DNA from: Pseudoalteromonas sp. MEBiC 03607
GTDB taxonomy: Bacteria > Pseudomonadota > Gammaproteobacteria > Enterobacterales > Alteromonadaceae
Reading direction: 5' to 3'
DNA: 64,000 nucleotides
Assembly: GCF_004792295.1 (NCBI RefSeq)
Contig: NZ_SRRY01000001.1
Coordinates: 3,169,501-3,233,500 of the forward strand
The notes below the pieces were generated by a model that did not search any database, had not been told where the DNA came from, and worked only from the letters and a program-made list of their open reading frames with translations. The position numbers and the translations under genes were made by a program. Shown here piece after piece: positions 1 to 9,890 of the stretch (position 1 is its first letter; each line of letters opens with the position of its first letter).

Positions 1-336
1 AATACAACACAATTCTTGCTTCACTTAGCGAACGTATTCCCTCATCAACCAATACAAAACCCCGTTATTTTCGCTCCTCGCCTCGTACTTTTACATTGAA
101 ATTAATTGCTTTGAAATTAATAACCTCACGGTCAACCCTTTGTTATGTTCCCCGCATCATCAAACACATAAATAGCATTATTAAAAACTGCCACAGCAAG
201 CTGCTTTAGGTAGTACTGAAGTTAAAGGCACTGCTTCTGTGAATATGCAGTTTTTAGGAGCAAAGACTCAATGCGCTCTGGCATCTAGACTATTTTGCCA
301 TTGCCCACTTTGCTTATTGCTTGGGCTTTAGACATT
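1..336. other. Left-edge intergenic stretch, no gene recognised
   Basis: No start-to-stop reading frame with a plausible ribosome binding site is visible on either strand. One frame is open from about 185 to 330 but has no start upstream and resembles nothing I know. The stretch is AT-rich in its first half. It may hold the end of a neighbouring transcription unit outside the window. Confidence 0.4.
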
Positions 337-373
337 AAAAAAGGCGTAACAGTTAATCACTATTACGCCCTTT
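337..373 (-). terminator. Rho-independent terminator of the yqhD-like gene
   Basis: Read on the minus strand, GGCGTAA (369-363) pairs with TTACGCC (349-343) and is followed by a run of T. It lies about 20 bases after the stop codon of the alcohol dehydrogenase gene. Confidence 0.7.
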
Positions 374-393
374 CATATTAAGTTTTAACTAAC

Positions 394-1548
394 TCAAAGT
401 GCTAATGCTAAGATTGATTTCACCTTTTCTAAATCAATATCACCATGCTCACCTAATTTCGTTAGCTCGTTTTTCTCTAAATTAGCAACAACGGCCTCAA
501 TAGCTTGCTCGTCAAGGTCATAATCAGCTAGACGTGTTTTCACCGTCATGGCCTCAAAGAAGTCCTGTACAGCTTTAATCGTTTTATCGATTTGCTCAGC
601 TTCGTCGCTATAATTTAGTCCGAACACTCTTTCACCAAGCTGCTGAATTTTAATTGATTTCTGTTCTTTTTGAACATGCATTAAGGCAGGCAGAACTATC
701 GCCAAGGTTTGTGCATGATCAAGGTTATAAAGTGCCGTTAATTCATGGCCAATCATATGTGTAGACCAATCTTGCGGTACACCTTGACCAATTAAACCAT
801 TCAGTGCCATCGTAGCCGACCACATCACATTAGCTCTAACATCATAATTTTGTGGCTCGCTCAGCGCCTTTGGCCCTTCGCTAATCAAGGTTTGCAAAAT
901 ACCTTCTGCAAAACGGTCTTGTAATGGTGCATTAACAGGGTACGTTAAGTATTGCTCAATAACGTGAACAAACGCATCCACCACACCATTACTTACCTGA
1001 CGTGCAGGCAACGAAAACGTGTATTCAGGATCAAGTACAGCAAAAACAGGTTGTACTGTTGGTGACGAAAAAGCGCGCTTTTGTGACGTCTCTTTTTTAG
1101 TTACCACTGAGTTACCATTACTCTCAGAGCCTGTTGCTGGTAAGGTTAATACCGCACCGATTGGTAAAGGATTGCTAAACTCTGCCCCTTTAACAAGGAT
1201 ATCCCACGGCTCCCCAGCATAGTTATAGGCTGCAGCAACAAACTTAGCGCCATCAATAACACTGCCACCACCAACAGCTAAAATAAAGTTAACATGGTGC
1301 TCTTTTGCCGTTGTAACCGCTTGCATCAGTGTTTCGTAAGTTGGGTTTGGCTCAACGCCACCAAACTCTATAACGTCAACATCGGCTAGTGCACTCATAG
1401 CTTGGTCGTATACGCCGTTTTTCTTTATTGAGCCACCACCGTAGAGTAACAACACCTTTGCATCGGTTGGTAAGCGTGATGAAATTTCGCTAATTTGACC
1501 TTTACCAAATAAAATTTCTGTTTGATTTTTATAAATAAAGTTTAGCAT
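394..1548 (-). CDS. yqhD: NADPH-dependent aldehyde reductase / iron-type alcohol dehydrogenase (YqhD)
   Basis: A 384-residue group III metal-dependent alcohol dehydrogenase that aligns from end to end with E. coli YqhD (387 residues), an NADPH-dependent reductase of short-chain and lipid-peroxidation aldehydes in the cytoplasm. Visible features are the nucleotide-binding GGGS motifs (about 37-40 and 93-96) and the metal ligands Asp191, His195, His264 and His278. These sit at the YqhD positions (194, 198, 267, 281) with a constant offset of three. The start ATG at 1548 is preceded by a purine-rich AGGAGG-like site. A terminator follows the stop. The next gene upstream on the same strand (exported DJ-1-like protein) begins a separate unit 43 bases away and could be cotranscribed. 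Role in aldehyde detoxification is inferred from the family. Confidence 0.92.
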   Translation of the reverse strand: MLNFIYKNQTEILFGKGQISEISSRLPTDAKVLLLYGGGSIKKNGVYDQAMSALADVDVIEFGGVEPNPTYETLMQAVTTAKEHHVNFILAVGGGSVIDGAKFVAAAYNYAGEPWDILVKGAEFSNPLPIGAVLTLPATGSESNGNSVVTKKETSQKRAFSSPTVQPVFAVLDPEYTFSLPARQVSNGVVDAFVHVIEQYLTYPVNAPLQDRFAEGILQTLISEGPKALSEPQNYDVRANVMWSATMALNGLIGQGVPQDWSTHMIGHELTALYNLDHAQTLAIVLPALMHVQKEQKSIKIQQLGERVFGLNYSDEAEQIDKTIKAVQDFFEAMTVKTRLADYDLDEQAIEAVVANLEKNELTKLGEHGDIDLEKVKSILALAL

Positions 1549-1591
1549 CGATTTGCCTCCTAAATTTTTGATAGGTAATACTTTTACAAAT

Positions 1592-2425
1592 TTACTTTGC
1601 TAACATTTTTAATAGTTTTTCAGCTAACAACGTATCTGAAAATGGGTTTTGCCCCGTAATGAGTTCGCGGTCAACAACCACGTTAGGCTGCCACTCGCTG
1701 GCAAATGCCATATTTCCACCAGCGTTTTCCATTGCCATAGCCGGATAGAACTTAAGCTTTTTACCTTCTAAACTGCTTTCAAACACTCGCTCTTCTGGAT
1801 CAGAAAATATTGTCATTTTATAGCCATCATAAATCCAATTGCTTGCTGACGCCGTCTGCCCAGTTTGGATTGCACTGTAATACGCCTTCGGCTCAGTTTG
1901 TGCCGATAATAAGGTAATTGGGCCGTGGCAAATTGCCGCCGTAGGTTTACCGTGTTGATTAAAGTGGCGCAAAATTTCACCGACTTCAGGATTATTTGCT
2001 AAATCAATCAACGGAGCATGACCACCAGGGATAAACACTGCATCATATTGGCTCAAACCGCCTGCCAAAATCTCACTCAAACTAGCGGTATCATTAATAT
2101 TGGGTAACGATGCAATAAATTTTTGGATCTCTCTCATTTTTTGCTCATCACCAGCAAAGTAATCTACGCTGATTGATTTTTTATCAACCTGCGGAGCATT
2201 CCCCTTTGGCGTTGCTAACACAAGCTCATAGCCCGCATCTGCGAGAGCTTTTGCAGGTACACCAAACTCGTTAAGGTAATAACCTGTCTCAATGCTGTGC
2301 CCACCAGCAAGTTCCATGGTTGTCTCGCTTGATAAAATGACTAATACCTCGCCTTCACTTGCCACAGCAAATAATGACATAGTCGAAGCTGCTACGAATG
2401 TTAAACACTGCAAAACCTTGTTCAT
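1592..2425 (-). CDS. Exported DJ-1/PfpI-family protein (Hsp31/glyoxalase III-like)
   Basis: A 277-residue protein with an N-terminal signal peptide (hydrophobic core 5-20, cleavage probably near AVASEG) and a DJ-1/PfpI glutaminase-fold domain. The nucleophile elbow AAICHGP places the reactive Cys at 166 with His167, and SIETGYYLNE around 44-53 supplies the acidic partner found in the Hsp31 branch. Members act as glyoxalases, chaperones or deglycases, and the exact activity here cannot be told. A periplasmic location is suggested by the signal peptide, which is less common in the family. It is divergent from a LysR gene starting at 2532, with 106 bases between them, so control by that regulator is likely. 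The yqhD gene downstream makes an electrophile-stress theme plausible. Confidence 0.8.
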   Translation of the reverse strand: MNKVLQCLTFVAASTMSLFAVASEGEVLVILSSETTMELAGGHSIETGYYLNEFGVPAKALADAGYELVLATPKGNAPQVDKKSISVDYFAGDEQKMREIQKFIASLPNINDTASLSEILAGGLSQYDAVFIPGGHAPLIDLANNPEVGEILRHFNQHGKPTAAICHGPITLLSAQTEPKAYYSAIQTGQTASASNWIYDGYKMTIFSDPEERVFESSLEGKKLKFYPAMAMENAGGNMAFASEWQPNVVVDRELITGQNPFSDTLLAEKLLKMLAK

Positions 2426-2531
2426 GATTTATCCTCTTATTTGAATGCATCTAGAATAGGCTGTTTGCGCGCTTGTGTGAATTCGGATAAATTAAGAGAA
2501 GCAATCAGAAAATTTATGGCTCGCCTATTTT

Positions 2532-3431
2532 ATGTCTTACCTCACACAGCTAAAAACCTTTGTGGAAGTTTATCGCTGCAAAAATATAACAAAAGCAGCA
2601 GCTAACCTCGGTTTGTCGCAACCTTCGGTTTCGGCCCATATTCAAGCCATGGAGTCAGTCGTTGGTAAAGCGTTGTTTGAACGCAAAGCTCGCGGAGTTA
2701 CTCCGACCGCTGCTGCGCACGATTTAGCACTGCAAGTGTCTGGTCACATTGATATTTTAGAGCAAAAAATTATGTCAATCCGCGCCCGCTCAAGTGCCGT
2801 ATATGGCACTGTAAATATCGCAGGGCCTGCCGAATATATTAGTAGTGTGTCAGGGCCACAAATCGCCAACTTATTGCAATCTGGCAATGTAAACCTTGTT
2901 CTGCATATTGGTAATAAGGTGAGTATTTTTGATGCCTTGCAATCTGGTGCAGCAGATATCGCTATTGCCGCCTCCGAACCCGACCCTTCACTTTTTGATA
3001 GCTTAGTGCTTGATAGAGAAAAGCTTATTTTAGTAATGAACCGCCTTCACGGACGAGAAATTAAAGATAGCACTATCACCGCAGACCTTCTCTCAAGCTA
3101 CAATGTTGTCGCTTATGATGAAGAGCTGCCTCTAATTAGGCAATACTTTGAGTCTGTGTTCAACGCAAAATGCCATTCAAATGTGATAGCTATTTGCCCT
3201 GACATTCGTGCAATTAGCAATATTATTCGCTCAGGTATTGGCTACTCTGTGTTGCCTGATTACCTATGCCGCGATCAGATAAAAGCTGGAGAGCTTGTAC
3301 AGCTGGGCCCTGTAGGCCCAGAAAACATAATTTACTTAGTATGGAACAAAGGCGCCTTAAAGCATCCTCGCATTGCATTTGCCAAAGATGTTATTTCAGC
3401 CTTTGCGAATATTAATTACTTTGCAAACTAA
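2532..3431 (+). CDS. LysR-family transcriptional regulator
   Basis: 299 residues with a classical LysR N-terminal winged helix-turn-helix (about 3-62: one-helix TFVEVYRCKNITKAA, then LGLSQPSVSAHIQAME) and a C-terminal periplasmic-binding-protein-like effector domain (about 90-295). Divergent from the exported DJ-1-like gene, the usual arrangement for a LysR protein controlling its neighbour. Its 3' end overlaps the convergent isochorismatase-like gene by 20 bases. The effector cannot be deduced. The context of aldehyde reductase and DJ-1 proteins makes an electrophile or aldehyde signal a reasonable guess. Confidence 0.85.
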   Translation: MSYLTQLKTFVEVYRCKNITKAAANLGLSQPSVSAHIQAMESVVGKALFERKARGVTPTAAAHDLALQVSGHIDILEQKIMSIRARSSAVYGTVNIAGPAEYISSVSGPQIANLLQSGNVNLVLHIGNKVSIFDALQSGAADIAIAASEPDPSLFDSLVLDREKLILVMNRLHGREIKDSTITADLLSSYNVVAYDEELPLIRQYFESVFNAKCHSNVIAICPDIRAISNIIRSGIGYSVLPDYLCRDQIKAGELVQLGPVGPENIIYLVWNKGALKHPRIAFAKDVISAFANINYFAN

Positions 3432-3948
3432 GCAAAGCTTGATTTGACTCTAATAGCTTTACTCGTGGGGCAAGGGCATTTAAAGCGATTAAGTGAAGCA
3501 TTTCAGTAACGGTTGTACACGCATCCGTTAAGACTTCCACGTCGTATTCTTTTGCTTGCTCAGATATCGCCGTATGAGTCACACAATTTTGAGTCATCAT
3601 ACCTGCGATCAAAAGTTTTTTAATACCGTGCTGCTTTAAAATATCATCGAGATTTGTTTGATAAAAACTATCTGCATAGTGTTTTACAACCACAGGGGCT
3701 TCTGGTGCTGCTTTTAAAATATCAGGATGAATATTGACCCCTATCGTATCTTGGTTAAAAAAAGGAGCCAAGCCTTGTCGTGATTCAGCAATATGTTGAA
3801 TATGGATAGGTAAAATGCCACATTCTGTTGCTTGTTTTATTACCTCAACAAGCTGATCTTTTACTTGTTTAGCCTGCCATAGAGGAAATGCGCCACCTGC
3901 AAAATAATCATTCTGTAAATCGATAATCAATAAAGCTGTATTTGTCAT
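3412..3948 (-). CDS. Isochorismatase-family cysteine hydrolase
   Basis: 178 residues, the normal length for a single-domain isochorismatase-like hydrolase. The catalytic triad is visible: Asp10 in LLIIDLQNDYF, Lys89 in VVVKHYADSF, and Cys122 in GMMTQNCVTHTA. Family members hydrolyse amides and imides (nicotinamide, N-carbamoyl compounds, ureidoacrylate) or isochorismate, and the substrate here is unknown. No signal peptide, so cytoplasmic. It is transcribed away from a GlxA-type AraC regulator that begins 119 bases upstream, so the pair is probably a regulator-target unit. The 3' end overlaps the LysR gene by 20 bases in convergent orientation. Confidence 0.87.
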   Translation of the reverse strand: MTNTALLIIDLQNDYFAGGAFPLWQAKQVKDQLVEVIKQATECGILPIHIQHIAESRQGLAPFFNQDTIGVNIHPDILKAAPEAPVVVKHYADSFYQTNLDDILKQHGIKKLLIAGMMTQNCVTHTAISEQAKEYDVEVLTDACTTVTEMLHLIALNALAPRVKLLESNQALLSLQSN

Positions 3949-4067
3949 TGTGAGAACCTTTTGGAGTTGTGTTGTGGCACAGTTTGCTTAATTTTTAACG
4001 CAGCAAACAGTGACCCAAACACCATTTATCGATAATATTGGGCCAAAGTATCTGATAAGGCTTTACC

Positions 4068-5015
4068 TTGAACGTTGCTGTATTAGCATTTCCAAATATC
4101 AGCCCATTTCATCTTGCAGTACCATGCATGGTGTTTGGTGAGGGTGCTCGCTCGGCAGGCATCAAAGAATTTAACTTAGCAGTGTGCAGCGAAAGTAAAG
4201 CTGTAATGCCTTCAAGCTCGGGGTTTGATATTCAAGCGCGTCATTCAATTTCAAAGTTTGATCAGGCAGATATTATAATTATTCCGTCTTGGCCATTCCC
4301 TGAAACAATTCCCTCTAAAGAATTAACAACCAGCTTGCTAACCGCGCATCAGCGTGGCGCTATTATTGTAGGACTTTGCTTAGGAGCTTATGCGTTAGCG
4401 CACACTGGGCTTTTAGATAATATTGAAGCAACCACTCATTGGGCCTATAGCAATGACTTCAAAGCACGTTTTCCTAAAGTGAAGCTTAACAATCAAGTGC
4501 TTTACCTTGAACATAACCAGCTTTATACATCGGCAGGAACCGCAGCAGCCATTGATTGCTGTTTACACTTAGTACGTCAGTACTTAGGTAGTAAGCACAG
4601 CAATGCCATAGCAAGGATAATGGTAACAGCTCCCTATCGAACAGGCGGACAATCACAGTTCGTCGCTTTACCAGTACCAAACAATGTTACAGACGAGCGC
4701 TTAGCGTCATTACTTGAACAAATACAAAAAAATCTGTGTGCCACACACACAATAGATGAACTTGCAAAACAAATGCATATGAGCCGACGAACCTTCACCC
4801 GCCATTTTCAGTCTCTTACAGGGCAAAGCCTAGGACAATGGCTTTTGAATCAGCGTTTAAACTATGCACAGCAATTACTAGAAGCAACCGATTTATCATT
4901 AGAGCACTTGTCAGAAAAATGTGGTTTTGGCTCTGCTGTTACTTTAAGGCATCACTTTCGCAAGCAATTTGGCTTATCACCTAGAGATTGGCGTAATGCA
5001 TTTCGCCAAGCTTGA
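4068..5015 (+). CDS. GlxA-type AraC-family transcriptional regulator (DJ-1/PfpI sensor domain)
   Basis: 315 residues: an N-terminal DJ-1/PfpI-like domain (about 1-185) with the elbow GLCLGAYALA, and two C-terminal AraC helix-turn-helix motifs (about 215-312; TIDELAKQMHMSRRTFTRHF and SLEHLSEKCGFGSAVTLRHHF). The start is a TTG at 4068, with AAGG about 7 bases upstream and no better in-frame start. Such regulators bind small metabolites and often sit beside the hydrolase they control. Here the isochorismatase-like gene is divergent. A bidirectional terminator follows the gene. Confidence 0.87.
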   Translation: MNVAVLAFPNISPFHLAVPCMVFGEGARSAGIKEFNLAVCSESKAVMPSSSGFDIQARHSISKFDQADIIIIPSWPFPETIPSKELTTSLLTAHQRGAIIVGLCLGAYALAHTGLLDNIEATTHWAYSNDFKARFPKVKLNNQVLYLEHNQLYTSAGTAAAIDCCLHLVRQYLGSKHSNAIARIMVTAPYRTGGQSQFVALPVPNNVTDERLASLLEQIQKNLCATHTIDELAKQMHMSRRTFTRHFQSLTGQSLGQWLLNQRLNYAQQLLEATDLSLEHLSEKCGFGSAVTLRHHFRKQFGLSPRDWRNAFRQA

Positions 5016-5136
5016 TAGAAGATAACTTATTTAATTATTAATGATTTTGACTACACTAAAAGGGGATTTAAAAGCGCTCAAATGTATTCAAACGATTACC
5101 TACATATGGTAAATAAACTTAGCTCTATAAACATAT

Positions 5137-5162
5137 AAAACCGCGCAAAAATGCGCGGTTTT
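5137..5162. terminator. Bidirectional Rho-independent terminator
   Basis: AAAACCGCGCA (5137-5147) pairs with TGCGCGGTTTT (5152-5162). A-runs and T-runs on both sides let it serve both the GlxA-type gene (plus strand) and the convergent protease gene (minus strand). Confidence 0.8.
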
Positions 5163-5197
5163 ATACTTATGTGCACCAACACAACCGCTAACAGACA

Positions 5198-7702
5198 CTA
5201 ATCAAATGTAACAGTTACTTCATTTGAGCATACATCTGCTGATTGACAAACCTGATAAGAGTACGAGCTTTCTGTTGCTCTACGTTCAAAATCTAGGTAT
5301 TTGCCGGTATTTTCTGTAGTACTGATCAGCTCGCCATTACGATAAATGTTAACGCTATCGGCACTACTTCCTTCCCAACCAAGCTGCACACGCATGTAGC
5401 CAAGGCGTGTTTTATTAGCGCGCACTAATTCAAGTTCAATTACATCAGAGCTCACTGACAGTTGTTGGGTTACAGTATCGGTATATCCTTCACTATCGGT
5501 CACTGTTAAGGCTACAGAGTAAGTTCCTGATTCTGCATAAGTATAAGTTGGGCTAGCATCAGAGCTTGTTGCGCCATCACCAAAGTCCCACATCCAACTG
5601 ACAATATCACCATTTACATCAGTACTCGCATCTGAAAACTGAACATTTAAGCCATCTGCAGTAAATGTAAATCCAGCTTGTGGCGGTTGAGGAGAGACTT
5701 CTCCAATCCCAGTTAAGTTTAATGACCAAGCATTGAGAGTACCTGTATCAGAGCTGGCATTATCAGACACAAAGAGAGTCCAGTCACCTGTGGCAACTTC
5801 ACCATTGAAAGCCGCCGAATTATAAGTTTCATTGATGTCATCAGCACTACCACCCGACCTATTATGTAAGGTTACCATCGTACCTGATGGAGATGTTAAG
5901 GTAACAATTAAATCGCCAATCCAAGTATGTGTTATATCTACAAAGGTATTTGTATCAAAAACGGTGATGTCATCATTAATGGTAATAGTAGATGTAATAC
6001 CCTGTGAGTTAGTATCAGGAATAGCCATCGGGGTGTCATTTTGATAGCTAAACTCGGTTAAACCTTGCGGCAATACATATAATCCGACAACTTCTTGTTG
6101 CTCCAAGTCACCCGATACAGCGTTTATAGCTACACTGTAATCTCCCCATGTGGTTTGTTCAGTTGTAGGAACGGTTAAAGTAACAGACTCGCCGGGCTGA
6201 GCTGTATTTGATGATAACACAGCACCGCTAATAGGGCTGTCTACCGATAATTCAACCACACCTTGCCATTGTGCAATGGAGCCAATACTCAACTCGTAGC
6301 TTGCATTCTCACCTGCTACAATTTCTTGATTCCGTGGTGCAACAGACAATCTAAAACTAGGCTCAGGATCTGCATCGAGTAGTGCCTGATGAACATTTAA
6401 ACGGGTGCCAGCAACTGTCAACCCAGCTAAATTTGCATTAGCATCACCGCTACTCATTAGTAACTGTTTTAATTCTAGCGCAGTTAAATTAGGATTAATT
6501 GATAGCACGAGTGCTGCAGCCCCAGCAACATGTGGTGTAGCCATTGAAGTACCAGAATAAGAAGCATAACCGCCCCCAGGTACTGTTGATAAAATTGCAC
6601 TACCTGGCGCTCCCATATCAACGCTTGTTAAGCCCCACTGCGAGTCCCAGGCCATTTCATCTGTATGCGTTGTATTTGCCACTGCCAAAATTGAATCATG
6701 TTCATAACTAGATGGGTAATGAGGGTTTACATCATTGTCGACGCCATCGTTACCTGCCGCTGCGACAAATAAAATATCTGCATTTTCACTGGCTGTAATA
6801 GAATCAGCTAAGGCTTGGCTATAGCCACCTCCTCCCCAACTATTATTCGTTACCCTAATATTATGACCGGCATTTTTAAGGGCTACAAAATAGTCAACAC
6901 ACTCAATTGCATCTGACGTAGAACCCGTTCCCGCTGAGCTCAAAAACTTACAACCTGCGATAGATACTTCATGATTTACACCCACAACTCCTTGCGTATT
7001 ATTACCAGAAGCACCTAACGTACCTGATACATGCGATCCGTGCCCCTGATCATCCATAGGATCACCATTTCCTGTAATCGCATTTATGCCATAAACATCA
7101 TCAATGTAGCCATTACCATCATTATCGATACCATCCCCAGCTATCTCGCCAGGGTTTACCCACATATTTGCTTGTAAGTCAGGATGATTATAATCTACAC
7201 CAGTATCAATAACCCCAACGATTATCTCACTTGAACCTGTGGTTATGTCCCATGCTTCAACTGCATCGATATCAGCATCAGCAACTCCCCCTGTTTGCCC
7301 AGTGTTATTCATCCCCCAAAGTTCAGCAAAACGAGTATCATCAGGAATACCTAATACCCGTAACTGATAATCAGGCTCTGCATATTCTACTGCTGGATGC
7401 TTAGATAAGGCTTCTAATGCAACTTTTTGGTTTACTTCTGAAAGCTTAAAGTTTGCTAACCGACCACCTAAAATGTGTTTGTAACGGTCATCGATACCAT
7501 CTGAATTTAAGTCTCTTATTTTTGCTTTAACTAAAGAACGTGCTTGTGCTCGAACTGCTGCAGGCGTTCCTTTTTTAAATACTACCAATATGCTATTTTC
7601 ATCCACACTTTTTGTCGATTTATTAGGCTGAGTGCTTGCATGTGCACCAACCGTAAGGAGTGGAATAATAGCCAGTGTTAAAGCTGATAATTTTGTTTTC
7701 AT
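5198..7702 (-). CDS. Secreted subtilisin-like (S8) serine protease with P domain and PKD domain
   Basis: 834 residues from the chosen ATG at 7702. An in-frame ATG 24 codons upstream would bury the signal peptide. Order: signal peptide (1-22), inhibitor-like propeptide (about 36-115), S8 catalytic domain (about 125-440) with Asp166 (VIDTGVD), His221 (GHGSHVSG), oxyanion Asn318 and Ser386 (GTSMATPHVAG), an Ig-like spacer (about 450-545), a proprotein-convertase P domain (about 551-664; DITHTWIGDLIVTL), a PKD domain (about 673-752; WDFGDG) and a fibronectin-like C-terminal domain. A calcium-binding loop rich in Asp and Asn sits at about 189-202. This is an extracellular protein-degrading enzyme of the kind marine heterotrophs secrete. 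It is divergent from the curli subunit gene across 670 bases. The substrate is unknown, and any role in biofilm turnover is speculation from position. Confidence 0.92.
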   Translation of the reverse strand: MKTKLSALTLAIIPLLTVGAHASTQPNKSTKSVDENSILVVFKKGTPAAVRAQARSLVKAKIRDLNSDGIDDRYKHILGGRLANFKLSEVNQKVALEALSKHPAVEYAEPDYQLRVLGIPDDTRFAELWGMNNTGQTGGVADADIDAVEAWDITTGSSEIIVGVIDTGVDYNHPDLQANMWVNPGEIAGDGIDNDGNGYIDDVYGINAITGNGDPMDDQGHGSHVSGTLGASGNNTQGVVGVNHEVSIAGCKFLSSAGTGSTSDAIECVDYFVALKNAGHNIRVTNNSWGGGGYSQALADSITASENADILFVAAAGNDGVDNDVNPHYPSSYEHDSILAVANTTHTDEMAWDSQWGLTSVDMGAPGSAILSTVPGGGYASYSGTSMATPHVAGAAALVLSINPNLTALELKQLLMSSGDANANLAGLTVAGTRLNVHQALLDADPEPSFRLSVAPRNQEIVAGENASYELSIGSIAQWQGVVELSVDSPISGAVLSSNTAQPGESVTLTVPTTEQTTWGDYSVAINAVSGDLEQQEVVGLYVLPQGLTEFSYQNDTPMAIPDTNSQGITSTITINDDITVFDTNTFVDITHTWIGDLIVTLTSPSGTMVTLHNRSGGSADDINETYNSAAFNGEVATGDWTLFVSDNASSDTGTLNAWSLNLTGIGEVSPQPPQAGFTFTADGLNVQFSDASTDVNGDIVSWMWDFGDGATSSDASPTYTYAESGTYSVALTVTDSEGYTDTVTQQLSVSSDVIELELVRANKTRLGYMRVQLGWEGSSADSVNIYRNGELISTTENTGKYLDFERRATESSYSYQVCQSADVCSNEVTVTFD

Positions 7703-8373
7703 AGTGCTATTCCATAAACAGACGCTGTGAAAACACAGCGTAGAGTATTTCTTCTCTGAAACACCGATACACAATCTTGTGGCAACAAAACCTTTTTAGT
7801 AACTGTTTAAAAAATACGCAAACCAAAACGAAGAGAACTTAAAATTTTCATTCTTTTTTGTGATCTAAAATGAAATTAAATCTAGAGTTTCAAGCTTTTT
7901 TGTTAGCTTTAACCTGCCGAAACTCATGTCATCTTTCTCATTCTTTTTTTGTACTAGATCCTATTTTCATAAAGGCCCCCAAGCAAAAGTAAGCCTAAGC
8001 AATTGACTTAAATAGATTAAAAAAATCACAAAAACATTCCATTTATCACTTTGTAAAGTAAACATAAAGTTAATACTCACGGTTGCGAAATTATCTTCTT
8101 TCATTCGCTACAAGCGAAACGACGTTTTGAAGTAGCCATTTTCACAGCCGTTTTTGGGCTTCTCTGTATTCGATATACAAACAAAGGTTCTTTTTTCTAT
8201 ACGAATGATGCCATACGCAATCACGGAAGTTTTGGTGTTTCACCACCAAGTAAATAGCACAAACATTTTGGATTCGCGCACACCTGTTAAGTAGCAAAAT
8301 TACAAGCCGGCAACCTTGTAAAAACGCTTTGTGTATCGCGGCTAAAAATATTTTATTGATTAAGGAGATTAGC
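7703..8373. other. Divergent promoter region between protease and curlin genes
   Basis: No gene seen. The stretch is AT-rich and must hold the promoters of both divergent genes. A motif CATTCTTTTTT(T)GT followed by a GATC-containing sequence occurs twice, near 7850 and 7940. An AAGGAG ribosome binding site at 8362-8367 belongs to the curlin gene. Confidence 0.5.
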
Positions 8374-9882
8374 GTGAAACTATCTAAATCGATTTTAACC
8401 TGCGCAATAGCAATGGCTTTATCTTCTGCTGCGTATGCTCAAAATACAGATAAACCAAGTTCAACATCTGCGTTGACAAATGTAGAGCGTGTTACTGCAC
8501 AAGGTAACCTGCTCGTCATTTCTCAAACGTCTATCCAAGGCTTAGGAAATGCAGCAAGTACATTACAACAAGGTAATTCAAATCAAGTTGAGATAATTAC
8601 CACAGGTGATGGCAATGAGACCGATGCCGTTCAAATGGGCAATGGGAATCTTATTCTTGTAACAACTTACGGTGATAACAACCAACAGTCTTATACGCAA
8701 GATGGTGAGCAAAATGGAGCTCTAACTGAAGTAACAGGTGATAGCAACCAGCTTTCAGTAGTTCAAAATGGTGCAAGTTTTTTTGGTATTACAAATGAAG
8801 TAATCAATATCATAAATGGCGATGAAAATGACATTACTGTAACACAAGATGGCGATGGAAATTGGTTTTATAACTACAACATGCAAGGCAGTGCTAATGA
8901 AGTAACTGCTGAGCAGTATGGTATTTGGCATGAAGCAAAACTATATGCCATCTATGGTGATGAAAATACCATAGAAATAGAACAAGACGGTTTTTGGAAC
9001 CAGCTCACTGTTAACGACATCTCTGGCAACATGAATGAACTTACCAGTGAGCAAATTGGCTCTTACAATGAAATTAGTATCACTGAACTCTATGGCGATG
9101 AAAATGAAATCAGTATTGAACAAAATGGTGATGAAAACCAAGTAAGCATTGATTCAATCAACGGCAATGAAAACAATATTGAAGTTGAGCAAAGAGGAAA
9201 TAACAACGAATTCAATTCAGGTGTGTTCACAGGTAATGATAACGAAGTTGATAGTATTCAATATGGTGATGACAACATAGCAACCGCAGAGTTAATTGGT
9301 GACGAAAATGACATGTTGTCTGTTCAAAATGGCAATAACAATACCACTTACTTTGGAGTTATCGGCAATAATAACGAATTTATATCACTTCAAGTAGGAA
9401 GCGATAATATTGCTCATGCCGTTAACTTTAATGGTTCAAATAATGACATTGAAATGGTGCAAACAGGGGATCTAAATACCGCAATAATTGAGTCATCTTA
9501 TCCAAATACCAGCATTGCTAGTAATGCGAATGAAATTGTTATATCACAAAATGGCTATGCTAACGAAGCTACCCTTAGCTTGAGCTCTGTTATGGAAAGC
9601 TCGAATAACCAAGTTGATTTAGCTCAAAATGGAGAGCTTAACGCAATTGATCTTATGATTGAGGGTCTTGGTAATAGTATTGATATTGCGCAAGAAGGTA
9701 ACTTTAACTTAGTTGCAGGTATTAGTGAGGGTGCTTTTATTGTTTCAGGAGACGAAAACTCTGTTTCAATCAGCCAAGTAGGTGAAGGTAACCTAGTTGA
9801 AGGGTCTATCATGGGAAGTGGTAACGTTATATCAGTTACTCAGATTGGTGACTTCAATTCAGCAACTGTCATTCAACAGTAA
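8374..9882 (+). CDS. Giant curlin-repeat amyloid subunit (CsgA/CsgB-like)
   Basis: 502 residues from a GTG at 8374 that has AAGGAG 6 bases upstream. The GTG gives a clean signal peptide (MKLSKSILTCAIAMALSSAAYAQ). The remainder is built of degenerate units of about 20-25 residues with the curlin signature: hydrophobic-x-hydrophobic-x-Q-x-G-x-x-N, often preceded by GDEN or GNNN. I count about 19 Q-x-G core motifs, against five repeats in E. coli CsgA. The protein should stack as a long beta-solenoid amyloid fibre outside the cell. It is the only curlin gene seen and is followed by csgE, csgF and csgG, so it may serve as both nucleator and main subunit. Very low in Cys and rich in Asn, Gln and Glu. 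Confidence 0.88.
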   Translation: MKLSKSILTCAIAMALSSAAYAQNTDKPSSTSALTNVERVTAQGNLLVISQTSIQGLGNAASTLQQGNSNQVEIITTGDGNETDAVQMGNGNLILVTTYGDNNQQSYTQDGEQNGALTEVTGDSNQLSVVQNGASFFGITNEVINIINGDENDITVTQDGDGNWFYNYNMQGSANEVTAEQYGIWHEAKLYAIYGDENTIEIEQDGFWNQLTVNDISGNMNELTSEQIGSYNEISITELYGDENEISIEQNGDENQVSIDSINGNENNIEVEQRGNNNEFNSGVFTGNDNEVDSIQYGDDNIATAELIGDENDMLSVQNGNNNTTYFGVIGNNNEFISLQVGSDNIAHAVNFNGSNNDIEMVQTGDLNTAIIESSYPNTSIASNANEIVISQNGYANEATLSLSSVMESSNNQVDLAQNGELNAIDLMIEGLGNSIDIAQEGNFNLVAGISEGAFIVSGDENSVSISQVGEGNLVEGSIMGSGNVISVTQIGDFNSATVIQQ

Positions 9883-9890
9883 TAGAGTGT

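Noticed and set aside
185..330. Open frame without start near the left edge
   Set aside because: No start codon or known family. Could be chance or a remnant, but nothing supports it.
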